NCBI GenBank assembly: GCA_033795365.1
Contig: JARYGU010000002.1
Coordinates: 248,001 to 312,000, forward strand
Reading direction: 5' to 3'
DNA from: JARYGU01 sp033795365
Lineage (GTDB): Bacteria > Pseudomonadota > Alphaproteobacteria > Rhizobiales > Rhizobiaceae
Length of the DNA stretch: 64,000 nucleotides
A model generated the notes under the pieces. The model was not told where the DNA came from. It worked only from the letters and a program-made list of their open reading frames with translations, and did no database searches. Position 1 is the first letter of the stretch. Each line of letters starts with the position of its first letter. Of the stretch, positions 23,917-32,551 are shown piece after piece. A program made the translations under genes and the position numbers.

Positions 23917-24711
23917 ATGCAGCAATATCTCGACCTTCTTTCTCACGTGATGGAGACCGGCGCGGACAGGTCCGACCGCACGGGAACGGGCACACGCTCC
24001 GTCTTCGGTCACCAGATGCGCTTCGACCTTTCGGAAGGCTTTCCTGTCCTGACGACGAAGAAGCTTCATCTGCGCTCGATCATCCACGAGCTGCTCTGGT
24101 TTCTGAAGGGCGATACCAATATCGCCTATCTGCGCGAAAACGGCGTGACCATATGGGACGAATGGGCCGACGAGAAGGGCGAACTCGGCCCTGTCTATGG
24201 CTATCAATGGCGTTCGTGGCCGGCTCATGACGGGCGTCATCTCGATCAGATTGCCGATGTCGTCGACGCCATACGCCGCAACCCGCATTCGCGCCGCCAT
24301 ATCGTCTCGGCATGGAACCCCGCGCTGGTGGACGAAATGGCGCTTCCGCCCTGCCATTGCCTGTTCCAGTTCTATGTGGCGGACGGAAAGCTTTCCTGCC
24401 AGCTCTACCAGCGTTCGGCGGACATCTTTCTCGGCGTGCCCTTCAATATCGCTTCCTACGCGCTGCTCACGATGATGGTTGCGCAGGTGACGGGCCTGCG
24501 GCCGGGCGATTTCGTCCATACGCTCGGTGACGCGCATATCTACCACAACCATTTCGAACAGGCGCGGCTTCAATTGACCAGACGGCCGAAGCCGCTTCCC
24601 TTCATGAAGATAAATCCCGAGGTGAAGGACATTTTCTCCTTCAAGTTCAACGACTTCGAACTGATCGGCTATGAAGCCGATTCAACGATAAAGGCGCCGA
24701 TCGCCGTCTGA
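23917..24711 (+). CDS. thyA: Thymidylate synthase
   Basis: Product of 264 residues, exactly the usual length of the folate-dependent ThyA enzyme. The catalytic cysteine lies in MALPPCHCLFQFYV (Cys146); other signatures are DRTGTGTRSVFG, LHLRSIIHELLWFLKGDTNI, CQLYQRSADIFLGVPFNIASYA and GDAHIYHNHFEQ. It methylates dUMP to dTMP using methylene-tetrahydrofolate, producing dihydrofolate. The start ATG at 23917 gives MQQYLDLLSHV, as in homologues. Dihydrofolate reductase is encoded two genes downstream, completing the folate cycle. This gene marks the start of the core-genome part of the window. Confidence 0.97.
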   Translation: MQQYLDLLSHVMETGADRSDRTGTGTRSVFGHQMRFDLSEGFPVLTTKKLHLRSIIHELLWFLKGDTNIAYLRENGVTIWDEWADEKGELGPVYGYQWRSWPAHDGRHLDQIADVVDAIRRNPHSRRHIVSAWNPALVDEMALPPCHCLFQFYVADGKLSCQLYQRSADIFLGVPFNIASYALLTMMVAQVTGLRPGDFVHTLGDAHIYHNHFEQARLQLTRRPKPLPFMKINPEVKDIFSFKFNDFELIGYEADSTIKAPIAV

Positions 24712-24737
24712 CGGCCTGCAGGCGCCGGGAGGAAACC

Positions 24738-25343
24738 ATGTTGACGCTCGTTCACGCGCCGCTGTCGCGTTCTTTCCGGATTCTATGGCTTCTGGAGGAA
24801 CTCGGCGCCGATTACGACATACGCACCGTTTCCATTCGCCGCCGCGACGGCTCGGGAGGTCCGGACCCTCGGAATCCTCACCCGCATGGTCAGGTGCCGG
24901 CTCTTCTCCACAATGGAGCGCTCGTCACGGAAACGATCGCGATCGCGCAATATCTGACGGACCTCTTCCCGGGGTCGGAGATGGGACGTGCGCCGGACGA
25001 CGAGGAGCGTGCCGCCTATCTTTCCTGGCTTGCCTATTACGGGGGCGTCGTCGAGCCGCTTGCTGCCGCCCATATCTATGGAACGGTCGACGCCCACCCC
25101 GAGACTGCGCGGCTTTATCGCGACATGAGCGAGCGCGTGATCGATGTGCTTTCGCAGCAGTCCTATCTGATGGGCGAACGTCCCTGTTCCGTCGACATCA
25201 TCCTGTCGAGTTCGTTGATGTGGTTTCGCGGGCTGCTTCCGGAAAGCGAGGCGCTCGACGCGTACATCGCTCTGATGGCGACCCGACCGGCCCTGCAGCG
25301 GGCGCAGGCGAAGGACGCTGCGGAGGCAAAGGCGAGTGGGTGA
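24738..25343 (+). CDS. Glutathione S-transferase family protein
   Basis: Product of 201 residues with an N-terminal thioredoxin-like GST domain (LTLVHAPLSRSFRILWLLEEL; the PHGQVPALLHNGALVTETIAIAQYL region holds the cis-proline and the glutathione-binding E-T) and a helical C-terminal domain. The catalytic residue is probably Ser10 or Ser12 in APLSRS. The substrate cannot be predicted. The ATG at 24738 has GGGAGG five bases upstream. It sits between thyA and the dihydrofolate reductase gene with tight spacing and is probably co-transcribed, although no functional link to folate metabolism is apparent. Confidence 0.9.
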   Translation: MLTLVHAPLSRSFRILWLLEELGADYDIRTVSIRRRDGSGGPDPRNPHPHGQVPALLHNGALVTETIAIAQYLTDLFPGSEMGRAPDDEERAAYLSWLAYYGGVVEPLAAAHIYGTVDAHPETARLYRDMSERVIDVLSQQSYLMGERPCSVDIILSSSLMWFRGLLPESEALDAYIALMATRPALQRAQAKDAAEAKASG

Positions 25344-25344
25344 A

Positions 25345-25857
25345 ATGAAGATCGTGCTCGTCGTGGCGGTTTCCAGGAACGGCGTGATCGGGCGCGAGGG
25401 CGATCTCCCTTGGCGGTTGCCCTCCGACCTCAAGCGTTTCAAGCAGCTGACGCTCGGCAAGCCGATCGTCATGGGACGCAGAACCTGGCAGTCGATCGGC
25501 AGGCCGCTGCCGGGTCGGCCGAATATCGTGATAACGCGCGATCCGGCTTTTTCGGCGCCCGGCGCCGAGGTCGCCGGCTCGCTCGATGAAGGCCTTTCCC
25601 TGGCGATCGAACATGCCAAGGACCTTGGAACGGACGAAATCTGCATCGTGGGGGGAGGAGACATCTACCGGCAGGTCTTCGACCACGCTGACATTATCCA
25701 TGTCACCTATGTCGACACGGTTGTGGAAGGCGATACGTTCTTCCCCGAAATCGATGCTGCAGGGTTCGTTAAGGAAACGGAAGAGACGATTCCGCAAGGC
25801 GTTAACGACAGCCATCCGATGCGTTTCGTCACCTGGAAGCGGGAACGCGCGGCCTGA
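25345..25857 (+). CDS. folA: Dihydrofolate reductase
   Basis: Product of 170 residues of the chromosomal DHFR family. Visible are MKIVLVVAVSRNGVIGREGDLPWRLPSDLKRF with the catalytic acid Asp28, KPIVMGRRTWQSIGRPLPGR (NADPH site) and EICIVGGGDIYRQVF. It reduces dihydrofolate to tetrahydrofolate, regenerating the cofactor consumed by ThyA upstream. The ATG at 25345 lies one base after the GST stop; an earlier GTG at 25336 would add three residues. The family length and motifs look normal. There is no sign of a mobile, trimethoprim-resistant variant. Confidence 0.95.
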   Translation: MKIVLVVAVSRNGVIGREGDLPWRLPSDLKRFKQLTLGKPIVMGRRTWQSIGRPLPGRPNIVITRDPAFSAPGAEVAGSLDEGLSLAIEHAKDLGTDEICIVGGGDIYRQVFDHADIIHVTYVDTVVEGDTFFPEIDAAGFVKETEETIPQGVNDSHPMRFVTWKRERAA

Positions 25858-26108
25858 TCGCGTGCCGTCGCAGCAATACTTCGGGAAATTGGTGCAAATG
25901 CTTTCAATTCATGCGTAACTGCGCTTTCCGGCAGCCGCGAACATGCGGCCGGATTGCAATCACGAACTATTTTGACGCATTTGCCCGGAAGTTGGGCGAG
26001 GTCCGTTGAAAGGTTCATGGCTGATACCTATAAACGGGTTCACTTCATGTTTCGCACATAAACATACGCGTCGCATGATCATGGGAGATTTCTAGAAAAG
26101 AGGTATTG

Positions 26109-27227
26109 ATGCCCTGGAGCAATCAGAATGGCGGCGGCGGTCCCTGGGGGGGCGGTGGCGGCAACAATCAGGGACCGTGGGGGCAGGGACCGAACCGGCC
26201 GCGCGGTGGCGGTGGAGGAAGCGGTGGTCCGCCGGATCTCGAGGACATCATCCGCCGGGGTCAGGACCAGCTGAAGAATGTCATGCCGGGCGGTTTCAAC
26301 GGCGGCATCGTCGTGATCGCATTGCTCCTGATCGGCATTTTCTGGCTGATGAACTCGATCTATACGGTTCAGCCGGACGAGCGCGGCGTCGAGCTGCGTT
26401 TCGGCAAGCCGAAAGACGAAATCTCGATGCCGGGTCTGCATTTCCACTTCTGGCCCTTCGAAACCGTCGAATTGGCGAAGATCACGGAACAGCAGCAGAA
26501 TATCGGCCAGCGAGGCGCGTCGGCAACTTCGGACAGCTCGGGGCTGATGCTTTCCGGCGACCAGAACATCGTCAACGTCCAGTTCTCGGTTCTCTATTCG
26601 GTTACCGATCCCAGGGCCTACCTGTTCAATCTCGAATATCCGGCGGAAACCCTGCAGCAGGTGGCCGAAAGCGCCATGCGCGAGGTCGTCGGCCGCCGTC
26701 CGGCACAGGACATTTTCCGCGATAACCGTCAGGCGATCGCCGAGAGCGTGAAATCCACGATCCAGGCGACCATGGACGCATACGGGTCCGGCATTTCCGT
26801 CAACACCGTCGCCATCGAAGATGCGGCTCCGCCGCGCGAAGTCGCCGATGCGTTCGACGAGGTGCAGCGCGCCGAACAGGACGAAGACCGCTTCGTCGAA
26901 GAAGCCAACCAGTATGCCAACCAGAGGCTTGGTCTTGCCCGCGGTCAGGCGGCGCAGGTCCGCGAAGAGGCGGCCGCCTACAAGGACCGCGTCGTCAAGG
27001 AAGCCGAAGGCGAGGCGCAACGCTTCGTTTCCATCCACGAGCAGTATGCCATCGCGCCGGATGTCACGCGCAAGCGCCTGTTCCTCGAAACCATGGAAGG
27101 TGTCTTGAAGAACTCCAAGAAGGTGATCATCGACGAGCAGCAGGGCGGACAGGGCGTCGTTCCCTTCCTTCCGCTCAACGAGCTGGGCAGACCCAGCCCG
27201 CAGCAGGCAGCAGGAGGTAGCCAGTAA
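26109..27227 (+). CDS. hflK: HflK, FtsH-protease modulator
   Basis: Product of 372 residues. A Gly/Pro/Trp-rich cytoplasmic N-terminus (PWSNQNGGGGPWGGGGGN) precedes one membrane helix (GIVVIALLLIGIFWLMNSIY, about residues 65-85) and a periplasmic SPFH/prohibitin domain (TVQPDERGVELRFGKPK onward) with a long charged helix near the C-terminus. HflK and HflC form a large cage in the inner membrane around FtsH and limit its degradation of membrane proteins. The start ATG at 26109 follows AGAGG. The stop overlaps the hflC start as TAATG. Confidence 0.95.
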   Translation: MPWSNQNGGGGPWGGGGGNNQGPWGQGPNRPRGGGGGSGGPPDLEDIIRRGQDQLKNVMPGGFNGGIVVIALLLIGIFWLMNSIYTVQPDERGVELRFGKPKDEISMPGLHFHFWPFETVELAKITEQQQNIGQRGASATSDSSGLMLSGDQNIVNVQFSVLYSVTDPRAYLFNLEYPAETLQQVAESAMREVVGRRPAQDIFRDNRQAIAESVKSTIQATMDAYGSGISVNTVAIEDAAPPREVADAFDEVQRAEQDEDRFVEEANQYANQRLGLARGQAAQVREEAAAYKDRVVKEAEGEAQRFVSIHEQYAIAPDVTRKRLFLETMEGVLKNSKKVIIDEQQGGQGVVPFLPLNELGRPSPQQAAGGSQ

Positions 27228-28168
27228 TGGGAAATCGTCTTCCAGCCATTCTGATTGCCATAGCCGTCGTGCTTTTCATCGTCTACTCGTCGGTCTTCGT
27301 GGTCAATGAGCGCGAACAGGCGGTCGTGGTGCGCTTCGGCCAGATTCAGGACGTGAAGACCGAACCGGGTCTTTATTTCAAGCTGCCTTTCGGCTTCATG
27401 GACGCCGACAGCGTGCAATATGTCCAGGATCAGGCGTTGCGCTTCGATCTCAACAATATCCGCGTTCAGGTGTCCGGCGGCAAGTTCTATGAAGTCGACG
27501 CCTTCGTCGTCTACAAGATCACCGATGCCCGCCGCTTCCGTGAGACGGTTTCCGGAGACCGGGAATCGGCGGAATCGCGCCTGAGGACCCGTCTCGACGC
27601 AGCCCTTCGCCGCGTCTATGGTCTGCGTGGTTTCGAATCCGCCCTTTCCGAAGAGCGTGCATCGATGATGCGCGAAGTGCGCAACGAACTGACGGGCGAT
27701 GCGGAGAACCTGGGTCTGACCATCGCGGATGTTCGCATCCGGCGCACGGACCTTACGCAGGAAGTGTCGCAACAGACCTACGAGCGCATGAAGGCCGAAC
27801 GTCTGGCCGAGGCCGAACTCATCCGCGCACGCGGCAACGAGGAAGGCCAGAGGCGCCGGGCGATCGCCGACCGTCAGGTGGTCGAGATCGTTGCGGAGGC
27901 GCAGCGCGACTCCGAAATCCTGCGTGGTCAAGGTGACGCCGAACGCAACCGGCTCTTCGGCGAGGCTTTCCAGCGCGACCCGGCCTTCTTCGACTTCTAT
28001 CGGTCGATGAGTGCCTATAGCGCGGCCATGGGATCCTCCGACACTACGCTTGTTCTGTCGCCGAATTCGGAGTTCTTCCGCTATTTCGAAGGCGTCGGCG
28101 GAACGCCGGGGTCCCCGGCACCGGCTACGGGCGGCACGGGAACCGGGGCACCTGCAACGGGCAACTGA
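27227..28168 (+). CDS. hflC: HflC, FtsH-protease modulator
   Basis: Product of 313 residues with an N-terminal helix (LPAILIAIAVVLFIVYSSVFVV), an SPFH domain (EREQAVVVRFGQIQDVKTEPGLYFKLPF) and a long C-terminal helix with the HflC-typical KAERLAEAELIRARGNEEGQ. The tail is Pro/Gly/Thr rich (GTPGSPAPATGG), a species-variable ending. It pairs with HflK, encoded immediately upstream with a one-base stop/start overlap. Translation is therefore coupled, which helps equal production of the two cage subunits. Confidence 0.95.
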   Translation: MGNRLPAILIAIAVVLFIVYSSVFVVNEREQAVVVRFGQIQDVKTEPGLYFKLPFGFMDADSVQYVQDQALRFDLNNIRVQVSGGKFYEVDAFVVYKITDARRFRETVSGDRESAESRLRTRLDAALRRVYGLRGFESALSEERASMMREVRNELTGDAENLGLTIADVRIRRTDLTQEVSQQTYERMKAERLAEAELIRARGNEEGQRRRAIADRQVVEIVAEAQRDSEILRGQGDAERNRLFGEAFQRDPAFFDFYRSMSAYSAAMGSSDTTLVLSPNSEFFRYFEGVGGTPGSPAPATGGTGTGAPATGN

Positions 28169-28177
28169 GCCGTCTCC

Positions 28178-28369
28178 ATGTCGGATCTACTGACGGGATT
28201 TGCGTTCTTCCTGATCATCGAGGGGCTGGTCTATGCACTGGCCCCTTCGTTTTTGGTGCGCATGGCGCGACTGCTGCCCGAAATGCCGGAGCAGCAGTTG
28301 CGCTTTTTCGGCCTGGCCGCCGTGGCAGCCGGGGTTGTCATCGTATGGCTGATTCGGGGAAGCGGCTGA
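28178..28369 (+). CDS. DUF2065 family small membrane protein
   Basis: Product of 63 residues with two membrane helices (GFAFFLIIEGLVYALAPSFL and FFGLAAVAAGVVIVWLI), joined by a short loop containing MARLLPEMPEQQLR. The pattern matches DUF2065 (YjeT-like) proteins. These are recurrently encoded beside hflKC in proteobacteria, and the gene lies nine bases after hflC. Function is not established; an accessory role in the HflKC-FtsH complex is a reasonable guess from the fixed gene order. Confidence 0.88.
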   Translation: MSDLLTGFAFFLIIEGLVYALAPSFLVRMARLLPEMPEQQLRFFGLAAVAAGVVIVWLIRGSG

Positions 28370-28579
28370 TGCGCATCCTTCGCCGTTTCGACCTCCGGTT
28401 CCAACCGTGTGCTGATGGCTGAGGACGATCTCGACCGGGCGCTTGCGACCCTTCGGAAATACAGGCATGAGATTTAGCGAACACCGCGGTGTGATTTGCC
28501 GTAGCTATCGAGAGTCCCTAATTTGGCCTTATCGCCGGTGATAGACTTCAACGACCAACAAGCGACAAGGGCGTCGAAC

Positions 28580-30088
28580 ATGGCATTTGAAAAGAGATCC
28601 AGCTTCTTCCGTTCCGTGGCTTTGGCCATGGCGCTCAGCCTGTCGGTTGCGCCGTTTCCGGCGGTCGCATTCGCTCAGGCCCCGGCGCAGAACGGGCCGG
28701 AGTCGGTAGCCGATCTCGCCGAAGGCCTGCTCGATGCGGTGGTCAATATCTCAACGTCGCAGAATGTGAGAAACGAGGATCGCGCACCGACCCCGCAGGT
28801 CCCGGAAGGATCGCCGTTCCAGGATTTCTTCGACGAATTCTTCAAGGATGACGGCAGTCAGGGTGGCGGGCCGCGTACCGTCAACTCGCTTGGCTCAGGG
28901 TTCGTCATCGATCCGACAGGCTTCATCGCCACCAACAACCATGTCATCGAGGGTGCCGACGATATCGAGGTCAACTTCGCCAATGGTTCGAAACTGAAGG
29001 CGAGGCTCGTCGGGACGGATCCGAAAACCGACCTCGCCCTCCTGAAGGTGGAGCCGAAGGCGCCGCTGAAAGCCGTACCCTTCGGAGACTCGAAGGTCAT
29101 GCGCATCGGCGACTGGGTCATGGCGATCGGAAACCCCTTCGGCCTCGGGGGCAGCGTGACCGTTGGCATCATTTCCGCACGCGGGCGCAACATCAATGCC
29201 GGTCCCTACGACAATTTCATCCAGACGGACGCCGCCATCAACAGGGGCAATTCCGGAGGGCCGCTCTTCAACATGCGCGGTGAGGTCATCGGCATCAACA
29301 CGGCGATCATCTCCCCTTCAGGCGGGTCGATCGGCATCGGGTTTTCCGTTCCGACGGAGCTTGCCGCCAATATCTTCATGCAGCTCAAGGAATTCGGCGA
29401 AACGCGGCGCGGCTGGCTCGGCGTCCGCATTCAGCCGGTCACCGACGATATCGCTGAAAGCATCGGCATGAGCGAGGCGAAAGGCGCGCTGGTCGCGGGT
29501 ATCATAGAGGGCGGTCCAGTCGCCAACGGTTCGATCCGCACCGGCGACGTGATCATCCGTTTCGACGGCAAGGACGTGGACGAGATGCGCGACCTGCCGA
29601 GGGTCGTCGCCGAAAGCCCGGTCGGCAAGGCAGTCGACGTCGTGGTCGTTCGGGACGGCAAGGAGCAGACCGTCAAGGTGACGCTCGGTCGCCTGGAAGA
29701 CGGGGAGAAGCTTGCAGAAGCCAGCGGAGAGGAAACTGAAGACCCCGCAACGACGGAGAACGGTGGCGAGCAGCAGAGCGAACCCGCTGCGGCAGGCGCG
29801 CTCGGCATGTCGCTTGCGACGCTGGACGAGGAGTCGCACAAGAGCTACGGCATCGTCGAAAGCGTGGAAGGCGTGGTCGTGACCGCAGTCGAACCTAACT
29901 CTGCGGCCGCGGAGCGGCGGATCGAGGTGGGCGACGTCATCGTGGAGATCGGGCAGGAGGCGGTTTCCTCGCCCGAGGATGTGACGTCCCGCATCGACAA
30001 GCTGAAATCCGAAGGCCGCCGCAATGCGCTTCTGATGATCGCGAACAAGAGCGGCGCACTGCGCTTCGTCACGGTTCGCATGGAATAG
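28580..30088 (+). CDS. Do/DegP-family periplasmic serine protease
   Basis: Product of 502 residues with a signal peptide (residues 1-35, ending AVAFAQ) and an HtrA protease domain. The catalytic triad is visible: His in TNNHVIEGA, Asp in KTDLALLKV and Ser in NRGNSGGPLF. Two PDZ domains follow (RRGWLGVRIQPVTDDI and ALGMSLATLDEESHK), separated by an acidic Glu/Thr-rich linker. It degrades or refolds damaged envelope proteins. The ATG at 28580 is preferred over an upstream GCC-rich extension because it starts directly before the signal peptide. Proximity to hflKC makes this a membrane and envelope quality-control cluster. Confidence 0.93.
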   Translation: MAFEKRSSFFRSVALAMALSLSVAPFPAVAFAQAPAQNGPESVADLAEGLLDAVVNISTSQNVRNEDRAPTPQVPEGSPFQDFFDEFFKDDGSQGGGPRTVNSLGSGFVIDPTGFIATNNHVIEGADDIEVNFANGSKLKARLVGTDPKTDLALLKVEPKAPLKAVPFGDSKVMRIGDWVMAIGNPFGLGGSVTVGIISARGRNINAGPYDNFIQTDAAINRGNSGGPLFNMRGEVIGINTAIISPSGGSIGIGFSVPTELAANIFMQLKEFGETRRGWLGVRIQPVTDDIAESIGMSEAKGALVAGIIEGGPVANGSIRTGDVIIRFDGKDVDEMRDLPRVVAESPVGKAVDVVVVRDGKEQTVKVTLGRLEDGEKLAEASGEETEDPATTENGGEQQSEPAAAGALGMSLATLDEESHKSYGIVESVEGVVVTAVEPNSAAAERRIEVGDVIVEIGQEAVSSPEDVTSRIDKLKSEGRRNALLMIANKSGALRFVTVRME

Positions 30089-30140
30089 GTAGAATCAAAA
30101 ATCGTCGAGATTCCAAAGATGTAGCGGGTAAACCGTATGA

Positions 30141-30172
30141 ATTGAATCACCGCCTTCAGGCGGTGATTCAAT
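30141..30172. terminator. Bidirectional hairpin between the Do protease and GNAT genes
   Basis: ATTGAATCACCGCC (30141-30154) pairs perfectly with GGCGGTGATTCAAT (30159-30172) around a TTCA loop. It lies between two convergent genes and overlaps the last bases of the acetyltransferase gene. The A/T-rich outer pairs act as U-tract on either strand. Confidence 0.8.
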
Positions 30173-30731
30173 TCCGGGGTTCGACCTTCCATTGCTTCCG
30201 CGTGATCGCATAGAGCACATGACGTCTCAGATGCCGGTGGCTTTCGGGGATTCGCGGGTGCTCGAAGTCGCGCGCAGGATCATGCTTCATGCCCAGGCGC
30301 TGCATGACCGCGGTCGAGCGATGATTGTCGGCGACGGCAAAGGAAACGATCTCGTCGAGGTTCCGGCTGGTGAAGCCGTAACGGAGCAGGGCGGAGGCGG
30401 CTTCCGTGACATAACCCTTGCCCCAATGAGCGCGGGCAAGCCGCCAGCCGATCTCCACTGTGCCGTTCGGCAGAAAAGGTTCCAGATCGGTACGTGCCAG
30501 GCCGCAAAAGCCGATAGGCTTACCATCGTGTTTCAGTGCCAGCGCATAGAAGCCAAGGCCGGTATCGGCGATCAGGCCGCGCAGCTTGTCGAATAGCGCG
30601 TCGGCTTCCGCGCGGCTACGACGGAACGGGAAGAATTTCATGACCTCAGGATCGGAATTGATCTCATAAAACAGATCCCGGTCTGGCTCGTCCCAGTTGC
30701 GCAATATGAGACGTTCGGTCGTCGCTATCAT
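30168..30731 (-). CDS. GNAT-family N-acetyltransferase (RimJ/RimL-like)
   Basis: Product of 187 residues of the acetyltransferase-3 type. Typical segments are TERLILRNWDEPDRDLFYEI, KPIGFCGLARTD, VEIGWRLARAHWGKGYVTEAASALL (acetyl-CoA loop region) and RSTAVMQRLGMKHD. Members acetylate protein N-termini or small amines; the substrate is unknown here. The ATG at 30731 has AGGAG five bases upstream and is preferred to an upstream in-frame ATG. It lies 13 bases after serB on the same strand and is probably co-transcribed. Confidence 0.9.
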   Translation of the reverse strand: MIATTERLILRNWDEPDRDLFYEINSDPEVMKFFPFRRSRAEADALFDKLRGLIADTGLGFYALALKHDGKPIGFCGLARTDLEPFLPNGTVEIGWRLARAHWGKGYVTEAASALLRYGFTSRNLDEIVSFAVADNHRSTAVMQRLGMKHDPARDFEHPRIPESHRHLRRHVLYAITRKQWKVEPRN

Positions 30732-30744
30732 GGCGTCTCCTTGG

Positions 30745-31635
30745 TCACGGCGTCGCAAAATCCGTCTTGCGATATCCCTGTATGTAGAGCAGGGCGGTGA
30801 GATCGCCGTAATCTATCCTGAATTTGGCCTCGGCGGCGACCGTCGGTTTGGCGTGAAGCGCAACGCCGGAGCCGGAAAGATGAAGCATGCCGAGATCGTT
30901 CGCCCCGTCACCGACCGCCATCGCCTCGTCGGTGGAGATGCCGAGCCTTGCGGCGATTTCCGTCAGCGCGTCCACCTTCGCCTGTTTCCCGAGGATCGGC
31001 TCGGCGACCTTGCCGGTGAGAATGCCATCCTTTTCGAGCAGGATGTTCGCCCGGTTTTCATGAAAGCCGAGCTTCTCGGCAATGGGATTGGTGAAGACGG
31101 TGAAGCCGCCCGAGACGAGCGCGGTGTGATACCCTCTGGATTTCATCGTCGCGATAAGTTCCGGGCCGCCGGGCGTCAGCGTGATGCGCTTGCCGATGAC
31201 GTCGCCGACCAGGGAAATCGGCAGGCCCTTGAGCAGCGCCACCCGTTCCCGAAGCGCCGGTTCGAAAGCGATCTCGCCGTTCATCGCGCGGGCGGTGATG
31301 GCGGCCACGTGCTCTTTAAGACCGACTTCCGCGGCAAGTTCGTCGATGCATTCCTGGCCGATCATCGTCGAATCCATGTCCGCGATCAGCAGCTTCTTGC
31401 GCCGTGTCTCGGCGTTTTGCACGACAAGGTCTATCGGCGCACCGGCGATGATGGCGAGAAGATTGTCTTTCTCCGCCTGGGGATCGGCATCGTCACGAAG
31501 GGCGATGTCGCAGGCGATCCCGTCTGCCAGCCAGTAGAGACCGGAGGCATTCACCTTGTCCGCAGCTTGCTCGGCGAGCCTCGGCGACAGAACAGGATTT
31601 GACGGATTGGCGACAAGCGTGGCAACGAAAGCCAT
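30745..31635 (-). CDS. serB: Phosphoserine phosphatase
   Basis: Product of 296 residues: an N-terminal ACT-like regulatory region (1-80) and a HAD phosphatase domain. The nucleophile motif is LLIADMDSTMIGQECIDEL (Asp86 nucleophile, Asp88 acid/base), followed by HTALVSGGFTVFT and MAVGDGANDLGML. It makes L-serine from phosphoserine, the last step of the phosphorylated serine pathway. The ATG at 31635 is supported by homologue length. That start codon overlaps the divergent miaA start by two bases (31633-31636), so each gene's promoter must lie inside the other's coding region. Confidence 0.95.
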   Translation of the reverse strand: MAFVATLVANPSNPVLSPRLAEQAADKVNASGLYWLADGIACDIALRDDADPQAEKDNLLAIIAGAPIDLVVQNAETRRKKLLIADMDSTMIGQECIDELAAEVGLKEHVAAITARAMNGEIAFEPALRERVALLKGLPISLVGDVIGKRITLTPGGPELIATMKSRGYHTALVSGGFTVFTNPIAEKLGFHENRANILLEKDGILTGKVAEPILGKQAKVDALTEIAARLGISTDEAMAVGDGANDLGMLHLSGSGVALHAKPTVAAEAKFRIDYGDLTALLYIQGYRKTDFATP

Positions 31636-32539
31636 GATGAAAGACCTTGATCGAGACTGGGACGCGATCCTGATAACGGGGCCGACGGCAAGCGGCAAGT
31701 CCGCGCTTGCCATGAAGTTGGCGGCGGAACATGACGGCGTGGTCGTGAACGCCGACAGCATGCAGGTCTACGGCACGCTGAGCATCCTGACCGCGCGGCC
31801 GCAGCCGCAGGAAATGGGAAATGTCGAACACCGGCTCTATGGGCATGTACCGGCGGGTGCGGCCTATTCGACCGGCGAGTGGTTGCGCGATGCCGGAAGG
31901 CTTGTGGCCGAATTGCGCGAGCGCGGCAAGCTGCCGGTCTTCGTCGGCGGGACCGGCCTCTATTTCAGGGCGCTGACCGGGGGGCTTTCCGATATGCCGG
32001 AAATCCCGTCGGAAATACGGGAGCACTTGCGGCTTCGCTTGCGCGAGGAGGGGCCGCAGGCATTGCATGCCGAACTTTGGAAGCGCGATCCCAAGGCCGC
32101 GGGTGCGCTACGCCCAACGGACGGACAGCGTATCCTGCGGGCTTTGGAAATATTGCAGACGACCGGCCGCTCGATCCAGGAATTCCAGGAGAATACCGGC
32201 ACCGCCATCGTCGATCCCGAGCGCGCCCGCAAATTGGTCGTCCTTCCGGAGCGCTCCGCGTTGCATGAGCGAATCGGCCGCCGTTTCGCGGCGATGCTGA
32301 AAAGCGGCGCGGTCGAGGAAGTGAAAGCGCTGCTTGCGCTCCGCCTTCCACCGGAGATGCCCGTGATGAAGGCGATCGGAGTGCCGCAGATCGCCGCCTT
32401 GCTGGCTGGCGAGATGACGCAAGCGCAGGTGATCGAGCGCGGTGCGGCGGCCACCCGACAATATGCCAAGCGCCAGATGACCTGGTTCCGCAACCAGCTC
32501 GACGAAAGCTGGGAGCGGATCGACCCGCTTGCCGGGTAG
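31634..32539 (+). CDS. miaA: tRNA dimethylallyltransferase
   Basis: Product of 301 residues with the P-loop GPTASGKSALAMKLA (about residues 15-29), ADSMQVYGTLSILTARP, VFVGGTGLYFRALTGG and RQYAKRQMTWFRNQ. It adds the dimethylallyl group to A37 of tRNAs reading UNN codons. Two adjacent ATGs (31634 and 31637) are possible starts; neither has a good binding site. The start codon overlaps that of the divergent serB gene. The stop lies only 12 bases from the end of the convergent HerA gene, leaving no room for a separate terminator. Confidence 0.95.
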   Translation: MMKDLDRDWDAILITGPTASGKSALAMKLAAEHDGVVVNADSMQVYGTLSILTARPQPQEMGNVEHRLYGHVPAGAAYSTGEWLRDAGRLVAELRERGKLPVFVGGTGLYFRALTGGLSDMPEIPSEIREHLRLRLREEGPQALHAELWKRDPKAAGALRPTDGQRILRALEILQTTGRSIQEFQENTGTAIVDPERARKLVVLPERSALHERIGRRFAAMLKSGAVEEVKALLALRLPPEMPVMKAIGVPQIAALLAGEMTQAQVIERGAAATRQYAKRQMTWFRNQLDESWERIDPLAG

Positions 32540-32551
32540 ACAAGCGGACTG

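Noticed and set aside
23724..24230. Plus-strand frame beginning upstream of thyA
   Set aside because: It overlaps thyA in the wrong phase and loses protein-like composition there.
26079..27931. Two long minus-strand frames opposite hflK and hflC
   Set aside because: Antisense shadows without starts supported by binding sites.
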